From: an uncultured Alphaproteobacteria bacterium
GTDB lineage: Bacteria; Pseudomonadota; Alphaproteobacteria; HIMB59; GCA-002718135
DNA: 64,000 nt
Direction of reading: 5' to 3'
NCBI GenBank assembly: GCA_902614085.1
Contig: CACMJS010000004.1
Coordinates: 1-64,000, forward strand
Below the pieces are notes generated by a model. It was not told where the DNA came from, searched no databases, and worked only from the letters and a program-made list of their open reading frames with translations. How positions within the stretch are numbered: position 1 is the first letter of the stretch; the number at the start of each line of letters is the position of its first letter. Shown piece after piece: positions 18,055 to 29,434 of the stretch. A program made the position numbers and the translations under genes.

Positions 18055-19608
18055 CTATTCCCATTCAATGGTTCCAGGAGGTTTTGAAGTAAAATCGTAC
18101 AAAACTCTGTTTATACCTTTAACATTATTAATTATTCGAGAAGATATTTCTTTAAGTTGATTATTTGAAAACATATAAAAATCCGCAGTCATTCCATCCA
18201 CTGAAGTAATAGCTCTAAGTGAAACAGAGTAATTGTATGTTCTTTCATCTCCCATAACACCTACTGATTTTACTGGTAAAAGAACAACAAAAGCTTGCCA
18301 AATTTTATTATAAAGATTTTTCTCTTTTAGATACTCAATAAAAATATGATCTGCCTCTTGAAGAATTAAGATCTTTTTTTTATGAATTATTCCAGGTATT
18401 CGGATTGCTAAACCTGGACCTGGGAAAGGATGTCTTAAAAGTAAATGTTTATCTATTTTTAATTGCCTTCCAACATTTCTTACCTCATCTTTAAATAATT
18501 CTCTTAATGGTTCCACAATTTTTAATTTCATTTTTTTTGGTAAGCCTCCAACATTATGGTGACTTTTGATTTTAGCTGTTGGACCTCCAAAAAATGGAAT
18601 ACTTTCTATAATATCTGGATAAAGAGTCCCTTGCCCTAAATAATCTACATTTGTTATTTTTTTAGCTGCTTTATCAAAAACTTCTATAAATGTTTTGCCA
18701 ATAATTTTTCTTTTTTTCTCAGGATCAGAAACATTTTTTAAATTTTTTAAAAAAATATTAGAAGCATTTATTTTAATAAAGTTTTTGCCAAATTTTTTGG
18801 AAAATATTTTTGACACTTCGTTAGCTTCATTTTTTCTTAGAAGACCGTGATCAACAAAAATACAATAAAGATTTTTGTTAACGGCTTTGCTTAATAAATA
18901 TGCAGTAACAGTGGAATCTACACCTCCAGATAAACCACAGATTATTTTTTTATTCTTAATTTCATTTTTTAATTCTGATACTTTATTTTCAATAAATTTT
19001 TGAATTTTGAATTTATTTTTTATATTTACAATATTGAAAACAAAATTATTAATTATTTTTGAACCAAAATCTGTATGATAGACCTCAGGATGAAATTGAA
19101 GGCAATAAATTTTATTTTTATAATTTTCAATAGATGAAATAATTTTATTATTTGATAAAGATGTTATTGAAAAAAGTTTTGGTATTTTATTGATATTATC
19201 TCCATGAGACATCCATACTTTGATTTTTTGTTTAATAATTCCCTTAAATAAAATTGATTTTTTCTTAATATTTATAATAGTGTGACCATACTCTCTATGC
19301 GTAGAACGTTTTACTACACCTTTCAAATTTTTTGTTACTAATTGCATGCCATAGCAAATTGCTAAAACTGGTTTTTTCATTTTTAAAATTTCTTGATTTA
19401 ATTTAGGAGAATTTTTGTCTAGTACTGATCTAGGTCCTCCAGATAATATAAATGCAGATGGTTTGATTTCATTTAAAATTTTTTTCGTAATTTTATTAAA
19501 AGGATAGACAAGACAAAAGACTTCTAACTCTCTTATTCTTCTTGCTATTAATTGTGTGTATTGAGATCCATAATCTACAATTAAAATGGTTTCTAATTTA
19601 CTCTTCAT
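18055..19608 (-). CDS. guaA: GMP synthase (glutamine-hydrolysing)
   Basis: GuaA converts XMP to GMP using glutamine and ATP. The class I glutaminase domain has Cys85 in AICYGMQL and His173/Glu175 in LQFHPEV. The synthetase domain has the pyrophosphatase loop LSGGVDST (around 226-233) and ends with the family's KPPGTIEWE. Length is 517 aa, normal. It overlaps the end of rlmE by 11 bp on the minus strand and is probably translated from the same message. Confidence 0.96.
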   Translation of the reverse strand: MKSKLETILIVDYGSQYTQLIARRIRELEVFCLVYPFNKITKKILNEIKPSAFILSGGPRSVLDKNSPKLNQEILKMKKPVLAICYGMQLVTKNLKGVVKRSTHREYGHTIINIKKKSILFKGIIKQKIKVWMSHGDNINKIPKLFSITSLSNNKIISSIENYKNKIYCLQFHPEVYHTDFGSKIINNFVFNIVNIKNKFKIQKFIENKVSELKNEIKNKKIICGLSGGVDSTVTAYLLSKAVNKNLYCIFVDHGLLRKNEANEVSKIFSKKFGKNFIKINASNIFLKNLKNVSDPEKKRKIIGKTFIEVFDKAAKKITNVDYLGQGTLYPDIIESIPFFGGPTAKIKSHHNVGGLPKKMKLKIVEPLRELFKDEVRNVGRQLKIDKHLLLRHPFPGPGLAIRIPGIIHKKKILILQEADHIFIEYLKEKNLYNKIWQAFVVLLPVKSVGVMGDERTYNYSVSLRAITSVDGMTADFYMFSNNQLKEISSRIINNVKGINRVLYDFTSKPPGTIEWE

Positions 19609-20197
19609 GCAATCTAAATCCTCTTGATATTATAAATATTTCACTTGATTCTTGTCTTGATGATTTTGGTTTAAAATACTCAACTTTATCAAAAATTTTT
19701 TTAAGTATCTTTATAATTTCCTTATCTTCCTCTCCCTTCCAAATTTTGAATATAAATGATCCTTGTTTTTTTAATATTATTTCTAATCTGTCTATAACTT
19801 CATATATTAATTGACTTATCCTGAGATGATCTGTTGATTGATGACCAGTAGTATTAGGAGCTACATCTGACAAAACCAAATCAAATTTATTTTTTAAATT
19901 AGTAAAATTATGTTTTAAAAAATCTTCTTTAAAAAAAGATATACTTTGATTATTAATTTTCATATCTAATAAATCAAAACAGGTTATATTAGCTTTTTGA
20001 TTGTAATTTAAGATAACTTGAGTCCAACCTCCTGGAGAAGATCCAAGTTCTAGTATTTCTCTAGAATGTTCAATTATTTTATATTTTTGCTCAATCTCTT
20101 CTAGTTTAAACGCAGCTCGACTTATATACCCTAACTGTTTAGCTTTCTTTACAAACTGATCATTTTTTTGTCTATTAACCCAGTTTTTTGATTTCAT
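19598..20197 (-). CDS. rlmE: 23S rRNA (U2552-2'-O) methyltransferase
   Basis: RlmE (FtsJ/RrmJ) methylates U2552 in the 23S A-loop with SAM. The K-D-K-E catalytic tetrad is visible as Lys31 (RAAFKL), Asp111 (LSDVAPNTTGH), Lys151 (FIFKIWKG) and Glu186 (SSEIFII). The SAM motif is LELGSSPGGWTQ. I chose the ATG at 20197 rather than the track's 20254, because family similarity begins at KSKNWVNRQKNDQFVKKA. The extra 19 residues would be a non-conserved hydrophobic stretch. Confidence 0.92.
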   Translation of the reverse strand: MKSKNWVNRQKNDQFVKKAKQLGYISRAAFKLEEIEQKYKIIEHSREILELGSSPGGWTQVILNYNQKANITCFDLLDMKINNQSISFFKEDFLKHNFTNLKNKFDLVLSDVAPNTTGHQSTDHLRISQLIYEVIDRLEIILKKQGSFIFKIWKGEEDKEIIKILKKIFDKVEYFKPKSSRQESSEIFIISRGFRLHEE

Positions 20198-20266
20198 AAA
20201 AGATAATAAAGTTAACAAAAAATTGTTTTTTATTAACTTTAATATATATGACATGTACGATATTTA

Positions 20267-21508
20267 ATGAAAAGATCAATATTTATAGCTTTCATAATAC
20301 TTGCCGCTGTTGTTGGATGGATTGGTTCTGGTCAATTTACAAATAATGTTGTTGCGCAAAATGATGATACAGAAACTAGCGCTGATACAGAAACTTCATA
20401 TTCGCAAGATTCAAAAAATAACGATAATAAAGATTTTACATTTTCTGTTGAAACAAAGGAATTTACTTCCAGTTTAATTGATCAATCAATTGAATTACAA
20501 GGTCAAACTATTCATAATAAAAAAATTGATGTTAAATCTGAAACATCTGGCAACATAGATAATATTGAATTTGCAAGAGGAGATAGAGTATCTCAAAATG
20601 CTGAAATGATTACAATCTCACTAGAGGATAGAAATGAAAAACTCTCTAGTGCAAAAAAAGATTTAGAAAGACTTAATAAAGAACTAATTTTAAATGAAAA
20701 AAATAGAGATAATCTACTTAGACAAAATGTTGAAAGAATTGAATTGTATGAAATTGAATATGCATCTGCAAAACAACTAATTGATAAAGGTTTAAGTTCA
20801 AAATCAAAATTAAGTTTAGCATCTTTTAATCTTGCCAATGCTCAAGCTGATAGAGAAGATATTAAAATAAAATTTGAATCTACCTTAGCAAACCTTGAAG
20901 CTCAAATTTCAAATGTAAAATCAATTTTAAAGAACATAAAAATTGATATAGAAAAAACTACTATCAAGGCGCCATTTGATGGAATTATTTCTAAAAAAAT
21001 GGTTGAGGAAACTGAATTCATCTCGATAGGCACTCCCCTATTTACTATAATTGATTTAGACCCTATCAAAATTGAAGGTTATTTATCTGAATTTGATGTA
21101 AATAAAGTGAGTGTTGGTACTAAAGCTTTAATCGAAGATAGTAATGGTATTAAAAAAAACGGAATAATATCTTTTATTTCTCCATCAGCTGAAACTAGTA
21201 CTAGAACATTCGAAATTACTATTGAAGCTGATAACAAAGATCTTTCCTATAAAAGTGGCATAACAACTAAAATTGTTATCAAAGGTTCAGAACTTAAAGC
21301 TCACAAAATTCCACCTTCTATATTAACTTTATTAGACGATGGCACTGTAGGTGTTAAAGCTGTAGACAATGATAATAAAGTTATTTTCTATCCAACCAAA
21401 ACAATTAAGGATACAATAGATGGCATGTGGGTTTCTGGATTACCTGAAAAAGTAAATTTAATTGTAAGTGGACAAGAATATATAAGTATTGGTGAAACAG
21501 TAAACTAA
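20267..21508 (+). CDS. RND efflux periplasmic adaptor (HlyD/MFP family)
   Basis: This is the membrane-fusion subunit of a tripartite efflux pump, 413 aa. It has an N-terminal signal/anchor (MKRSIFIAFIILAAVVGWIG), an acidic linker, a biotinyl-lipoyl half-motif around ETSGNIDNIEFARGDRVSQ and a coiled-coil hairpin (about residues 120-230). The second lipoyl half follows (TIKAPFDGIISKKMVEE), then a beta-barrel domain. The permease gene starts 5 bp downstream. No outer-membrane channel gene is in the window. Substrates are unknown. Confidence 0.9.
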   Translation: MKRSIFIAFIILAAVVGWIGSGQFTNNVVAQNDDTETSADTETSYSQDSKNNDNKDFTFSVETKEFTSSLIDQSIELQGQTIHNKKIDVKSETSGNIDNIEFARGDRVSQNAEMITISLEDRNEKLSSAKKDLERLNKELILNEKNRDNLLRQNVERIELYEIEYASAKQLIDKGLSSKSKLSLASFNLANAQADREDIKIKFESTLANLEAQISNVKSILKNIKIDIEKTTIKAPFDGIISKKMVEETEFISIGTPLFTIIDLDPIKIEGYLSEFDVNKVSVGTKALIEDSNGIKKNGIISFISPSAETSTRTFEITIEADNKDLSYKSGITTKIVIKGSELKAHKIPPSILTLLDDGTVGVKAVDNDNKVIFYPTKTIKDTIDGMWVSGLPEKVNLIVSGQEYISIGETVN

Positions 21509-21513
21509 TCTAA

Positions 21514-24500
21514 ATGAAAATTAATATTATAGACTATGCAATAAGCCATTCCCGAGTTTTCATGGGAATACTTATTTTTATTATTTTTTCAGGTGCATCT
21601 ACTTACATCACAATGCCCAAAGAATCATCTCCTGATGTAAGCATACCAATAGTTTATATTTCACTAAGTCAAAATGGTATTTCTGCACAAGACTCTGAAA
21701 GGCTTTTAGTTAAACCAATTGAAGACGAAGTTAAAACTGTTGAAGGAGTAAGAGAAGTAAGATCAACAGCTTATTCAGGTGGGGGTAACGTTTTATTAGA
21801 ATTTGATGCTGGATTTGATTCTGATCAAGCTATGGTTGATATTAGAGATAAAGTTGATAGAGCTAAGGGTGATCTACCTAGTGAAGCAGATGAACCGACA
21901 GTTAACGAAGTAAATATAAGTACATTTCCTATCTTATCCATTTCTTTAAGCGGAGATGTGCCTAATAGAACTCTTCAGGATTTAGCTGACATTTTGCAAG
22001 ATGATATTGAAACAATTCCTAGTGTTTTAGAAGCTAAAATAGGCGGTAAAAGAAATGAACAGGTTGACATATTAATCAATCCAACTGCAGTTGATAGCTA
22101 TGGCATCAATCTTGAGAGCCTTATTAATATTGTTAGAGAAAATAATAAAATGGTATCTGCTGGTGGTCAAGACACTGGTGACGGAAGTTTTGATATTAAA
22201 GTTCCAGGTTTATACGAAACTATTGAAGATGTATTAAATACTCCTGTTAAAACTAACGGAGACTCAGTTATTACTTTCAGAGATATAGCTGAAGTTAAAA
22301 GAACATTCGAAGATAGGCAATCTTATGCAAATGTAAATGGATCTAATTCAATAACTATTGATGTTTCCAAAAGAATTGGTGAAAATATTATCAATACTAT
22401 TGAAGAAGTAAAAAGAATAACTGCAATTACTGCTAAAAGTTTTCCTGAAAATGTTGAAATCTCTTTTGGAAATGATCAATCAAAAGGAATTAAAACTATG
22501 TTAAATAGTCTGCAAAATAACGTCATAGCAGCTATAATCCTTGTTTTAATTATTATTTTAGGAGCATTAGGCGTTAGATCTGGTTTATTAGTTGGTGTAT
22601 CTATTCCAGGATCGTTTTTATCAGGTTTATTAGCTCTATCTGTAATGGGTTTTACTATTAATATAGTAGTATTATTTGCTCTAATTTTATCTGTAGGACT
22701 ATTAGTCGATGGAGCAATTGTTGTTGTTGAATATGCAGATAGAAAAATGAAAGAAGGTCTTGGTGTAAAAGATGCTTTCGCAAACGCATCAAAAAAAATG
22801 TCACTACCAATTATATCATCGACTGCAACTACCCTAGCCGCTTTTTTACCTTTAATATTCTGGCCTGGTATAGCTGGTGAATTTATGAAATATTTACCAA
22901 TTACACTTATATGCGTTCTTATATCTTCTTTATTTATGGCATTACTGTTTGTCCCAGTTTTAGGATCTATTTTAAATACTGTTTCAAGAATACTTCTCCA
23001 ATTTATTGTACCATTACTAATATCATTAATTTTTTACAATCTATTATCTTATGGATTTGGATTATTAAATCTTGAAAGATTTAGTTTATTTATAACAATT
23101 GGAAAATATTTACTGAGCTTCGCTTTATTTATATTTGTATTTATAAGAATTATACCAAGAGTTTATAAAATTTCAGAAAATGTAAATTCTACAGATAAAT
23201 TAGTTTCTAAAAATGCAAAAATCTTATCTTCAGAATCAAATGAACCTGTTTTAAACGTAACTGGTTTTGTTGGATTTTATGCAAAAGTATTAAACTTCTT
23301 ATTATTTCATCCTTTAAAGGTGATGATTAGTGCTTTAGTAATATTAGTTGCTGTAAACTACACCTATACTAAAGTTGGAGAAGGTGTAGAATTTTTCCCA
23401 GATGTTGAGCCAGATCTTGCAAAAATCGTAGTCTTTGCAAGAGGTAATCTCTCAGTTGAAGAAAAAAAAGATTATGTATCAAGAGTTGAGAATATTATTT
23501 TAAAGCTTCAATCGGAAAGACAAGAATTTAAAAATATTTATTCTTTAAGTGGAAATGTAAGTGAACAATCAGAGGCATCAGAAGACTTTATTGGATCAAT
23601 AAGTTTGGAATATACAGATTGGGATAAAAGAAGAAAATCAAAAGTAATTCTTGCAGAAATTTTGGAAGCCACAAAAAGCATCAATGGGATTAAAGTAGAG
23701 TCAAGAGAACAACAAGGTGGTCCTGGTGAAGGTAAACCAATTAACATTAAATTAACCAGTGATAATAAGCAACTTTTAATAGCTGAAGGAATTAAGCTTA
23801 AAAAATTCATGGATAGTTATCCAAAGTTAATGAATGTAGAAGATAATTTACCAGCACCTGGGATAGAATGGGAAATTAATGTAGATAGAAAACAAGCTTC
23901 TAAGTTTGGAGCTAACATTACATCAATTGGTAATGTAATTAAACTTGCAACAAACGGTCTTAAACTTGGTGAATATAGACCTGATGATAGTAATGAAAGT
24001 ATACCACTTTATCTTCGTTATCCAAACGAAGGAAGAACATTGGATAGAATTGATAACTTAAGAGTAACTACTTCAAATGGTTTAGTTCCAATATCCAATT
24101 TTGTAGAAATTGTTCCAAATAGCAGAACAGGAAATATAATTAGAGTAGATTCAAAAAATGCTATAAATATCCAGGCAGATGTAGAGCCTGGAACTTATCC
24201 TGACGGAAAAGTAAAAGAACTTGAGTACGTATTAGGAATTTCAGATACGTCTCCGTCTTGGAGAGGAAGAGCTTTAGATTTACCTCGTTATGAATTAGAT
24301 AACAAAGTAAGGGCTGAACTTATTGGAGAAAATGAAGATCAAAAAGAAGCTCAAGAATTTTTAACAAGAGCTTTTGGTGTAGCTTTATTTTTAATGCTAA
24401 TGATACTTCTATTGCAGTTTAATAGTTTTTATAGTGCATTCTTAATTCTTTTTGCAGTAGTAATGTCCACAGCTGGTGTTTTTATAGGTCTAATGGTAAC

Positions 24501-24909
24501 AGCACAGCCATTTGGTATTGTTATGTCAGGAGTTGGAGTAATTGCTCTTGCTGGAATAGTTGTAAATAATAATATTATATTGATTGATACATTTGATTTT
24601 TTAAAGACTAAAACATCTAGTATAAGAGAAGCCATTATCAAAACAGGGGCACAGAGACTGAGACCAGTTTTACTTACAACAACTACAACAGTACTAGGAT
24701 TATTACCAATGGTTACAATGACAAATGTTGACTTTATATCTAGAGAAATAACCAGAGGTTCACCTGATACTCAGTGGTGGGTTCAATTATCAACAGCTAT
24801 AGTATTTGGACTACTTTTTGCGACATTTCTCACATTAGTTGTAACGCCATCAGCATTAATGTTTAGAGAAAACATGAAGAATTGGTATAAGAATAAAATT
24901 TCTAGTTAA
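21514..24909 (+). CDS. RND efflux permease (AcrB/HAE1-like)
   Basis: This 1131-aa inner-membrane pump is of AcrB type, with 12 predicted membrane helices and two large periplasmic loops. The N-terminus reads INIIDYAISHSRVFMGILI. TM4 holds GLLVDGAIVVVEYADR and TM10 holds GIVVNNNIILIDTF. Compared with AcrB, the second Asp of the TM4 pair is Gly, and the TM10 Lys of the proton relay is Asn, a pattern found in a separate RND subgroup. An extra stretch with added hydrophobic helices lies between the halves (about residues 490-560). It pairs with the HlyD gene just upstream. Confidence 0.92.
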   Translation: MKINIIDYAISHSRVFMGILIFIIFSGASTYITMPKESSPDVSIPIVYISLSQNGISAQDSERLLVKPIEDEVKTVEGVREVRSTAYSGGGNVLLEFDAGFDSDQAMVDIRDKVDRAKGDLPSEADEPTVNEVNISTFPILSISLSGDVPNRTLQDLADILQDDIETIPSVLEAKIGGKRNEQVDILINPTAVDSYGINLESLINIVRENNKMVSAGGQDTGDGSFDIKVPGLYETIEDVLNTPVKTNGDSVITFRDIAEVKRTFEDRQSYANVNGSNSITIDVSKRIGENIINTIEEVKRITAITAKSFPENVEISFGNDQSKGIKTMLNSLQNNVIAAIILVLIIILGALGVRSGLLVGVSIPGSFLSGLLALSVMGFTINIVVLFALILSVGLLVDGAIVVVEYADRKMKEGLGVKDAFANASKKMSLPIISSTATTLAAFLPLIFWPGIAGEFMKYLPITLICVLISSLFMALLFVPVLGSILNTVSRILLQFIVPLLISLIFYNLLSYGFGLLNLERFSLFITIGKYLLSFALFIFVFIRIIPRVYKISENVNSTDKLVSKNAKILSSESNEPVLNVTGFVGFYAKVLNFLLFHPLKVMISALVILVAVNYTYTKVGEGVEFFPDVEPDLAKIVVFARGNLSVEEKKDYVSRVENIILKLQSERQEFKNIYSLSGNVSEQSEASEDFIGSISLEYTDWDKRRKSKVILAEILEATKSINGIKVESREQQGGPGEGKPINIKLTSDNKQLLIAEGIKLKKFMDSYPKLMNVEDNLPAPGIEWEINVDRKQASKFGANITSIGNVIKLATNGLKLGEYRPDDSNESIPLYLRYPNEGRTLDRIDNLRVTTSNGLVPISNFVEIVPNSRTGNIIRVDSKNAINIQADVEPGTYPDGKVKELEYVLGISDTSPSWRGRALDLPRYELDNKVRAELIGENEDQKEAQEFLTRAFGVALFLMLMILLLQFNSFYSAFLILFAVVMSTAGVFIGLMVTAQPFGIVMSGVGVIALAGIVVNNNIILIDTFDFLKTKTSSIREAIIKTGAQRLRPVLLTTTTTVLGLLPMVTMTNVDFISREITRGSPDTQWWVQLSTAIVFGLLFATFLTLVVTPSALMFRENMKNWYKNKISS

Positions 24910-24936
24910 ATTTTTTCTAAATAAACTTTTAAATCT

Positions 24937-25488
24937 ATGATAATTAAATCGATTACTATCTATTGTTCATCTTCAGATAAATTAAGTAATAAATATTATC
25001 AAGATGCAGAAGAAATTAGCAAATTAATATCATCATTTAAAATAAATATTGTCTACGGTGGGGCAAAAGTTGGTATTATGGGTATGGTTGCTAAGACAGC
25101 AAAAAAATATAAAAATAGAGTTATAGGAGTAATTCCAAATTTTTTATCTGAGAAAGAAATAATTTTTGAAAATATAGATGAATTAAAAATAGTGAATAAT
25201 ATGTCTGAAAGAAAAAAGTTACTATTTGAGTTAGGTGATGCATATTTAGCATTACCAGGAGGAACAGGTACTTTAGAAGAAATAGTAGAAGTTGTATCTT
25301 GGAAAGTAATGGGGATTCATAATAAGCCAATAATATTTTTTAATAAAAATAATTTCTGGGATAATATATTTCAGCAATTTAAATTTTTTGAAGATGAAAA
25401 TTTTTCAAATAAAAATTTACAAAACAGTTTTCACATTATAGATACGGTTGATCAATTAAAAAATATATTAATTAAATGGCAAAAATAA
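24937..25488 (+). CDS. LOG family protein (TIGR00730), nucleotide phosphoribohydrolase-like
   Basis: This 183-aa Rossmann-fold protein has the LOG signature [17 protein letters not shown] and an N-terminal [14 protein letters not shown]. Characterised relatives cleave cytokinin riboside 5'-monophosphates or, more generally, nucleoside monophosphates to base plus ribose phosphate. In a marine bacterium a nucleotide-salvage or housekeeping role is more likely than hormone production. It overlaps icd by 13 bp. Confidence 0.85.
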   Translation: MIIKSITIYCSSSDKLSNKYYQDAEEISKLISSFKINIVYGGAKVGIMGMVAKTAKKYKNRVIGVIPNFLSEKEIIFENIDELKIVNNMSERKKLLFELGDAYLALPGGTGTLEEIVEVVSWKVMGIHNKPIIFFNKNNFWDNIFQQFKFFEDENFSNKNLQNSFHIIDTVDQLKNILIKWQK

Positions 25489-26684
25489 AAGTTAAAAACC
25501 CTGTAGTTGAAATGGATGGAGATGAAATGACCAGAATCATCTGGGAGTACATCAAAGAACAATTAATTTTGCCCTATCTTGATATAGATATCAAATATTT
25601 TGATCTTGGAGTGATTAAAAGAGATGAGACAAATGATCAAATCACTATAGATGCTGCCGAGGCGGTGAAAAAATATGGTGTAGGAATAAAATGTGCAACA
25701 ATTACTCCTGATGAAAATCGAGTAGAGGAATTCAAATTAAAACAAATGTGGCGTTCTCCCAATGGAACCATAAGAAATATACTGGGAGGAACAATATTTA
25801 GACAGCCAATTATATGCAAAAATGTTCCAAGAATAATTACAAACTGGAATCATCCAATTGTAGTTGCTAGACATGCCTTTGGTGATCAATATAGAGCGAC
25901 TGACACATTAATTAATAAACCAGGAACTCTTAAAATGGTTTTTGAACCTAAAGATGGATCTGAAGGATTTACAAAAGATGTATATGAATTTGAAAAACCT
26001 GGTGTAGCCCTATCAATGTATAATTTAGATAATTCAATTAAAGACTTTGCTAGAGCATGCTTTAATTATGGACTTAACCTTGGTTGGCCAGTTTACCTTT
26101 CTACTAAAAATACTATTTTAAAAGTCTACGATGGAAGATTTAAAGATTTATTTCAGGATGTATTTGATACTGAATTTAAAAATAAGTTTAAAGAAAAAGA
26201 AATAGTTTATGAGCATAGATTAATCGATGATATGGTGGCCTCAGCTTTAAAATGGGAGGGTAATTTTATTTGGGCTTGTAAAAATTATGATGGAGATGTT
26301 CAATCAGATTCTGTTGCTCAAGGATTTGGATCACTAGGTTTAATGACAAGTGTGTTAATGACCCCAGATGGAAAAACAGTAGAAGCTGAAGCAGCACATG
26401 GAACTGTTACAAGACATTATAGAAATCATCAGAAAGGTATAGAAACTTCAACTAATCCTATTGCATCAATCTTTGCTTGGACAAGAGGTTTAAGTTTTAG
26501 AGGAGAATTTGATGGTAATAATGAATTAATAAATTTTGCTAAAAAATTAGAAGAAACGTGTATCAAAACTGTAGAAAGTGGTGAAATGACAAAAGATCTA
26601 GCAATATTAATTAACAAAGATCAGAAATGGTTAAACACTCAAGATTTTTTAAGCGCAATAAAAAACAATTTTCAAATTAACTAA
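25476..26684 (+). CDS. icd: NADP-dependent isocitrate dehydrogenase (eukaryote-like type)
   Basis: Icd oxidatively decarboxylates isocitrate to 2-oxoglutarate in the TCA cycle. The N-terminus ([19 protein letters not shown]) and the [19 protein letters not shown] substrate loop are those of the homodimeric, eukaryote-like subfamily common in alphaproteobacteria, not the E. coli type. [17 protein letters not shown] near the C-terminus is the NADP site. Length is 402 aa. Its end overlaps convergent alaS by 8 bp. Confidence 0.95.
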   Translation: MAKIKVKNPVVEMDGDEMTRIIWEYIKEQLILPYLDIDIKYFDLGVIKRDETNDQITIDAAEAVKKYGVGIKCATITPDENRVEEFKLKQMWRSPNGTIRNILGGTIFRQPIICKNVPRIITNWNHPIVVARHAFGDQYRATDTLINKPGTLKMVFEPKDGSEGFTKDVYEFEKPGVALSMYNLDNSIKDFARACFNYGLNLGWPVYLSTKNTILKVYDGRFKDLFQDVFDTEFKNKFKEKEIVYEHRLIDDMVASALKWEGNFIWACKNYDGDVQSDSVAQGFGSLGLMTSVLMTPDGKTVEAEAAHGTVTRHYRNHQKGIETSTNPIASIFAWTRGLSFRGEFDGNNELINFAKKLEETCIKTVESGEMTKDLAILINKDQKWLNTQDFLSAIKNNFQIN

Positions 26685-29349
26685 TAGAGTTTAATTTATC
26701 TTCTACGTATTTTATACTTTCATTAATTTGACTAACATCTGATCCTCCTCCTTGAGCAAGATCTTTTCTACCACCCCCACCCTTTCCACCTAGAATAATC
26801 GAAATTTCTCTTATTTCTTTTGAAGCATCAAAAAGGTCTGTAATATCTTCAGTAACTCCTAGCACTATAGATAGTTTGTTATCATTATTTGAAATTATTA
26901 ACGAAACACTATTTTTGTTATATTGTTTTTTTTGCTCATCAATAAATGTTTTCAAAGATTTATTAGGGTAGTCTTCAGCAATCAGGTATATGAAATTTAA
27001 TTCTTTGATTTTTTTTACAACAATATTATCAATATTTTTTGATATAGACATATTTTGTTTTAATTTTTCGTGTATCTGAATTAATTCTTTAATTAACAAA
27101 CCTTTGTCTTCAAATTGATTTTTAAAATTATAATCAGCATTAATTTTTTTAATTTTATTCTTTAAATCTTCAATTTGATTATCTTGGTTTTTATTTTTTT
27201 CTAATAAATTTCTTTCTATTTCTTTAATATATTTATCCACTGCAACATTAGATACAGCCTCTATTCTTCTTATTCCGGACGCAACACTAGATTGATTAGT
27301 TATTTTAAATTTACTTATTTCCCCTAATTTAACTACATGAGTTCCTCCGCATAATTCTTTTGAAAAGAATGATTCATTTTCTTGACCCATTGTTACTACT
27401 CTTACTTCATCGCTATATTTTTCTCCAAACAATGCCATCGCACCTTCTTCAATAGCTTTTTTTTGATCCACAATTTTAATTTCAACAATTCCATTTTTTT
27501 GAATTTGATCATTTACAATTTCTTCAATTTTCATGAGTTGATCTTTTTCAATTGGATTATTGTGACTAAAATCAAATCTAAGTTTTTCTGAATTTACAAG
27601 TGAACCCTTCTGCGTGACATGATTGCCCAGTATTTTTCTTAGAGCAGCATGTAATAAATGAGTTGAAGAATGATTATATTTAATAAAATCTCTATTCAAT
27701 GTATTAATGGTTGCTTTAATAGTATCTTCAATTTCGCATTCACCACTAATTACTTTACCTTTATGAAGAAAATAGTTTCCAAATATTTTTGTAGTATTCA
27801 TAACTTCAAACTTAAAGCTATCATTTTCAAAAAAACCATGATCTCCCACCTGACCACCACTTTCTCCATAAAAAGGTGTTTGATTTAATATTATAATTGC
27901 TTCTTGATCTTTTTTAATTTTATCTACTGACTTACTTTCTGATATGATTGAAATTATTTTACAATCAGCTTCCATATCAGAATATCCTAAAAATTCTGTT
28001 GGATCTATTTTAGAAGTTATTTCAAACCAAATGCCTTCATCCTCGATGTCTCCTGTACCTTTCCAACTTTGTCTTGCTCTTTCCTTTTGATCTAACATTT
28101 TTTGTTCAAATGTTTTTATATCGACTTCAATATTTTTACTTTTCAAATAATCTTGTGTTAAATCTAAGGGAAATCCATAGGTGTCGTATAATTTAAATGC
28201 TACCTCTCCATTAAATATATTTGTTGAGTTAGATATTTCCTCATCTAAAATTTTAATTCCTTTTTCAACTGTTTCCTTGAATTTAGTTTCTTCATTCATT
28301 AATGTATTAGTGATCAGATCTTTTGCTCTATCTAATTCAGGATATGAATTTTTAATTCCATCTAAAAAAATAGGGAATAGCTTATGAAAAACAGGCTCTT
28401 TATTACCTAAAGAATGAGCGTGTCGCATTCCCCTTCTCATTATTCTTCGTAAGACGTATCCTCTACCTTCATTTGAAGGCATAACTCCATCTGCAATTAA
28501 AAAAGAGGAGGATTTTAAGTGATCTGCAATTACTCTGTGACTAGGATTAGTTATTGAACTTTCATCGCCACACAATTTCGTTGATTCATTTATAATCGGT
28601 TGAAATAAATCTGTTGAATAATTATCATTAGAACCATCTAGAAGAGCTGTCATTCTCTCTAATCCCATTCCAGTATCAATGGAGGGTTTTGGTAGATTTA
28701 TTCTCTCAGATTTAGATATCTGCTCATATTGCATAAATACCAAATTCCATATTTCTATAAATCTATCACCATCTTCGTTTGGAGAGCCTGGAGGGCCTCC
28801 TTCGTATTTATCACCGTGATCATAAAATATTTCAGAACATGGACCGCAAGGCCCAGTCTCACCCATTGACCAAAAATTATCAGATGTACTTATTTTAATA
28901 ATTTTATTTTCAGATAATCCAGCTATTTTTTTCCATAAATCAAAAGCTTCTTGATCATCAGAATAAACTGTTACTAAAAGTCTATCTTTATTTATTGAAT
29001 ATTCTTTGGTTATTAGATTCCAAGCTAGTTCTATGGCCAGCTCTTTAAAATAATCTCCAAAAGAGAAATTGCCTAACATTTCAAAAAAAGTATGGTGCCT
29101 TGTCGTATATCCTACATTTTCTAAATCATTGTGCTTACCGCCTGCTCTTACACATTTTTGAGCAGTAGTCGCTCTGTTGTAATCTCTTGTCTCCCTACCT
29201 GTAAAAATATTTTTAAATTGTACCATTCCAGAATTAGCAAACATTAGAGTAGGATCATTATCTGGCACAAGAGAACTTGAATGAATAATCTCGTGTCCAT
29301 TTTTTTTAAAATAATTAAGAAATGTGGACCTAATCTGATTTGAATTCAT
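26677..29349 (-). CDS. alaS: Alanyl-tRNA synthetase
   Basis: AlaS charges tRNA-Ala and edits misacylated Ser/Gly. The domains run in order: aminoacylation ([15 protein letters not shown], then [20 protein letters not shown]), tRNA recognition, editing ([12 protein letters not shown] and the CGGTH zinc motif) and the C-terminal oligomerisation domain ending [13 protein letters not shown]. Length is 890 aa, normal. It lies downstream of recA on the same strand, but a strong terminator separates them. Transcription therefore needs either read-through or a promoter in the short gap. Confidence 0.97.
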   Translation of the reverse strand: MNSNQIRSTFLNYFKKNGHEIIHSSSLVPDNDPTLMFANSGMVQFKNIFTGRETRDYNRATTAQKCVRAGGKHNDLENVGYTTRHHTFFEMLGNFSFGDYFKELAIELAWNLITKEYSINKDRLLVTVYSDDQEAFDLWKKIAGLSENKIIKISTSDNFWSMGETGPCGPCSEIFYDHGDKYEGGPPGSPNEDGDRFIEIWNLVFMQYEQISKSERINLPKPSIDTGMGLERMTALLDGSNDNYSTDLFQPIINESTKLCGDESSITNPSHRVIADHLKSSSFLIADGVMPSNEGRGYVLRRIMRRGMRHAHSLGNKEPVFHKLFPIFLDGIKNSYPELDRAKDLITNTLMNEETKFKETVEKGIKILDEEISNSTNIFNGEVAFKLYDTYGFPLDLTQDYLKSKNIEVDIKTFEQKMLDQKERARQSWKGTGDIEDEGIWFEITSKIDPTEFLGYSDMEADCKIISIISESKSVDKIKKDQEAIIILNQTPFYGESGGQVGDHGFFENDSFKFEVMNTTKIFGNYFLHKGKVISGECEIEDTIKATINTLNRDFIKYNHSSTHLLHAALRKILGNHVTQKGSLVNSEKLRFDFSHNNPIEKDQLMKIEEIVNDQIQKNGIVEIKIVDQKKAIEEGAMALFGEKYSDEVRVVTMGQENESFFSKELCGGTHVVKLGEISKFKITNQSSVASGIRRIEAVSNVAVDKYIKEIERNLLEKNKNQDNQIEDLKNKIKKINADYNFKNQFEDKGLLIKELIQIHEKLKQNMSISKNIDNIVVKKIKELNFIYLIAEDYPNKSLKTFIDEQKKQYNKNSVSLIISNNDNKLSIVLGVTEDITDLFDASKEIREISIILGGKGGGGRKDLAQGGGSDVSQINESIKYVEDKLNSIS

Positions 29350-29387
29350 GAAAAGGTATTATAACTTGTAAACTCTATTGTCTAAAT

Positions 29388-29416
29388 AAAAAAGCGCCTA
29401 TTTTGAAATAGGCGCC
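29388..29416 (-). terminator. Rho-independent terminator of recA
   Basis: On the minus strand, a GC-rich inverted repeat GCGCCTATTT / AAATAGGCGC (10-bp perfect arms, 2-nt centre) is followed directly by TTTTTTATTT. It lies 19 bp after the recA stop codon. This is the clearest intrinsic terminator in the window and stands out sharply from the AT-rich background. Confidence 0.9.
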
Positions 29417-29434
29417 AAACAAAAATAATATTTA

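Noticed and set aside
20195-20254. Longer RlmE with a hydrophobic N-terminal extension
   Set aside because: The extra 19 residues show no family similarity, while the conserved domain begins exactly at the internal ATG.
27382-28387. Three plus-strand ORFs over alaS
   Set aside because: They are antisense to conserved alanyl-tRNA synthetase domains, with Phe/Ile-rich shadow translations.
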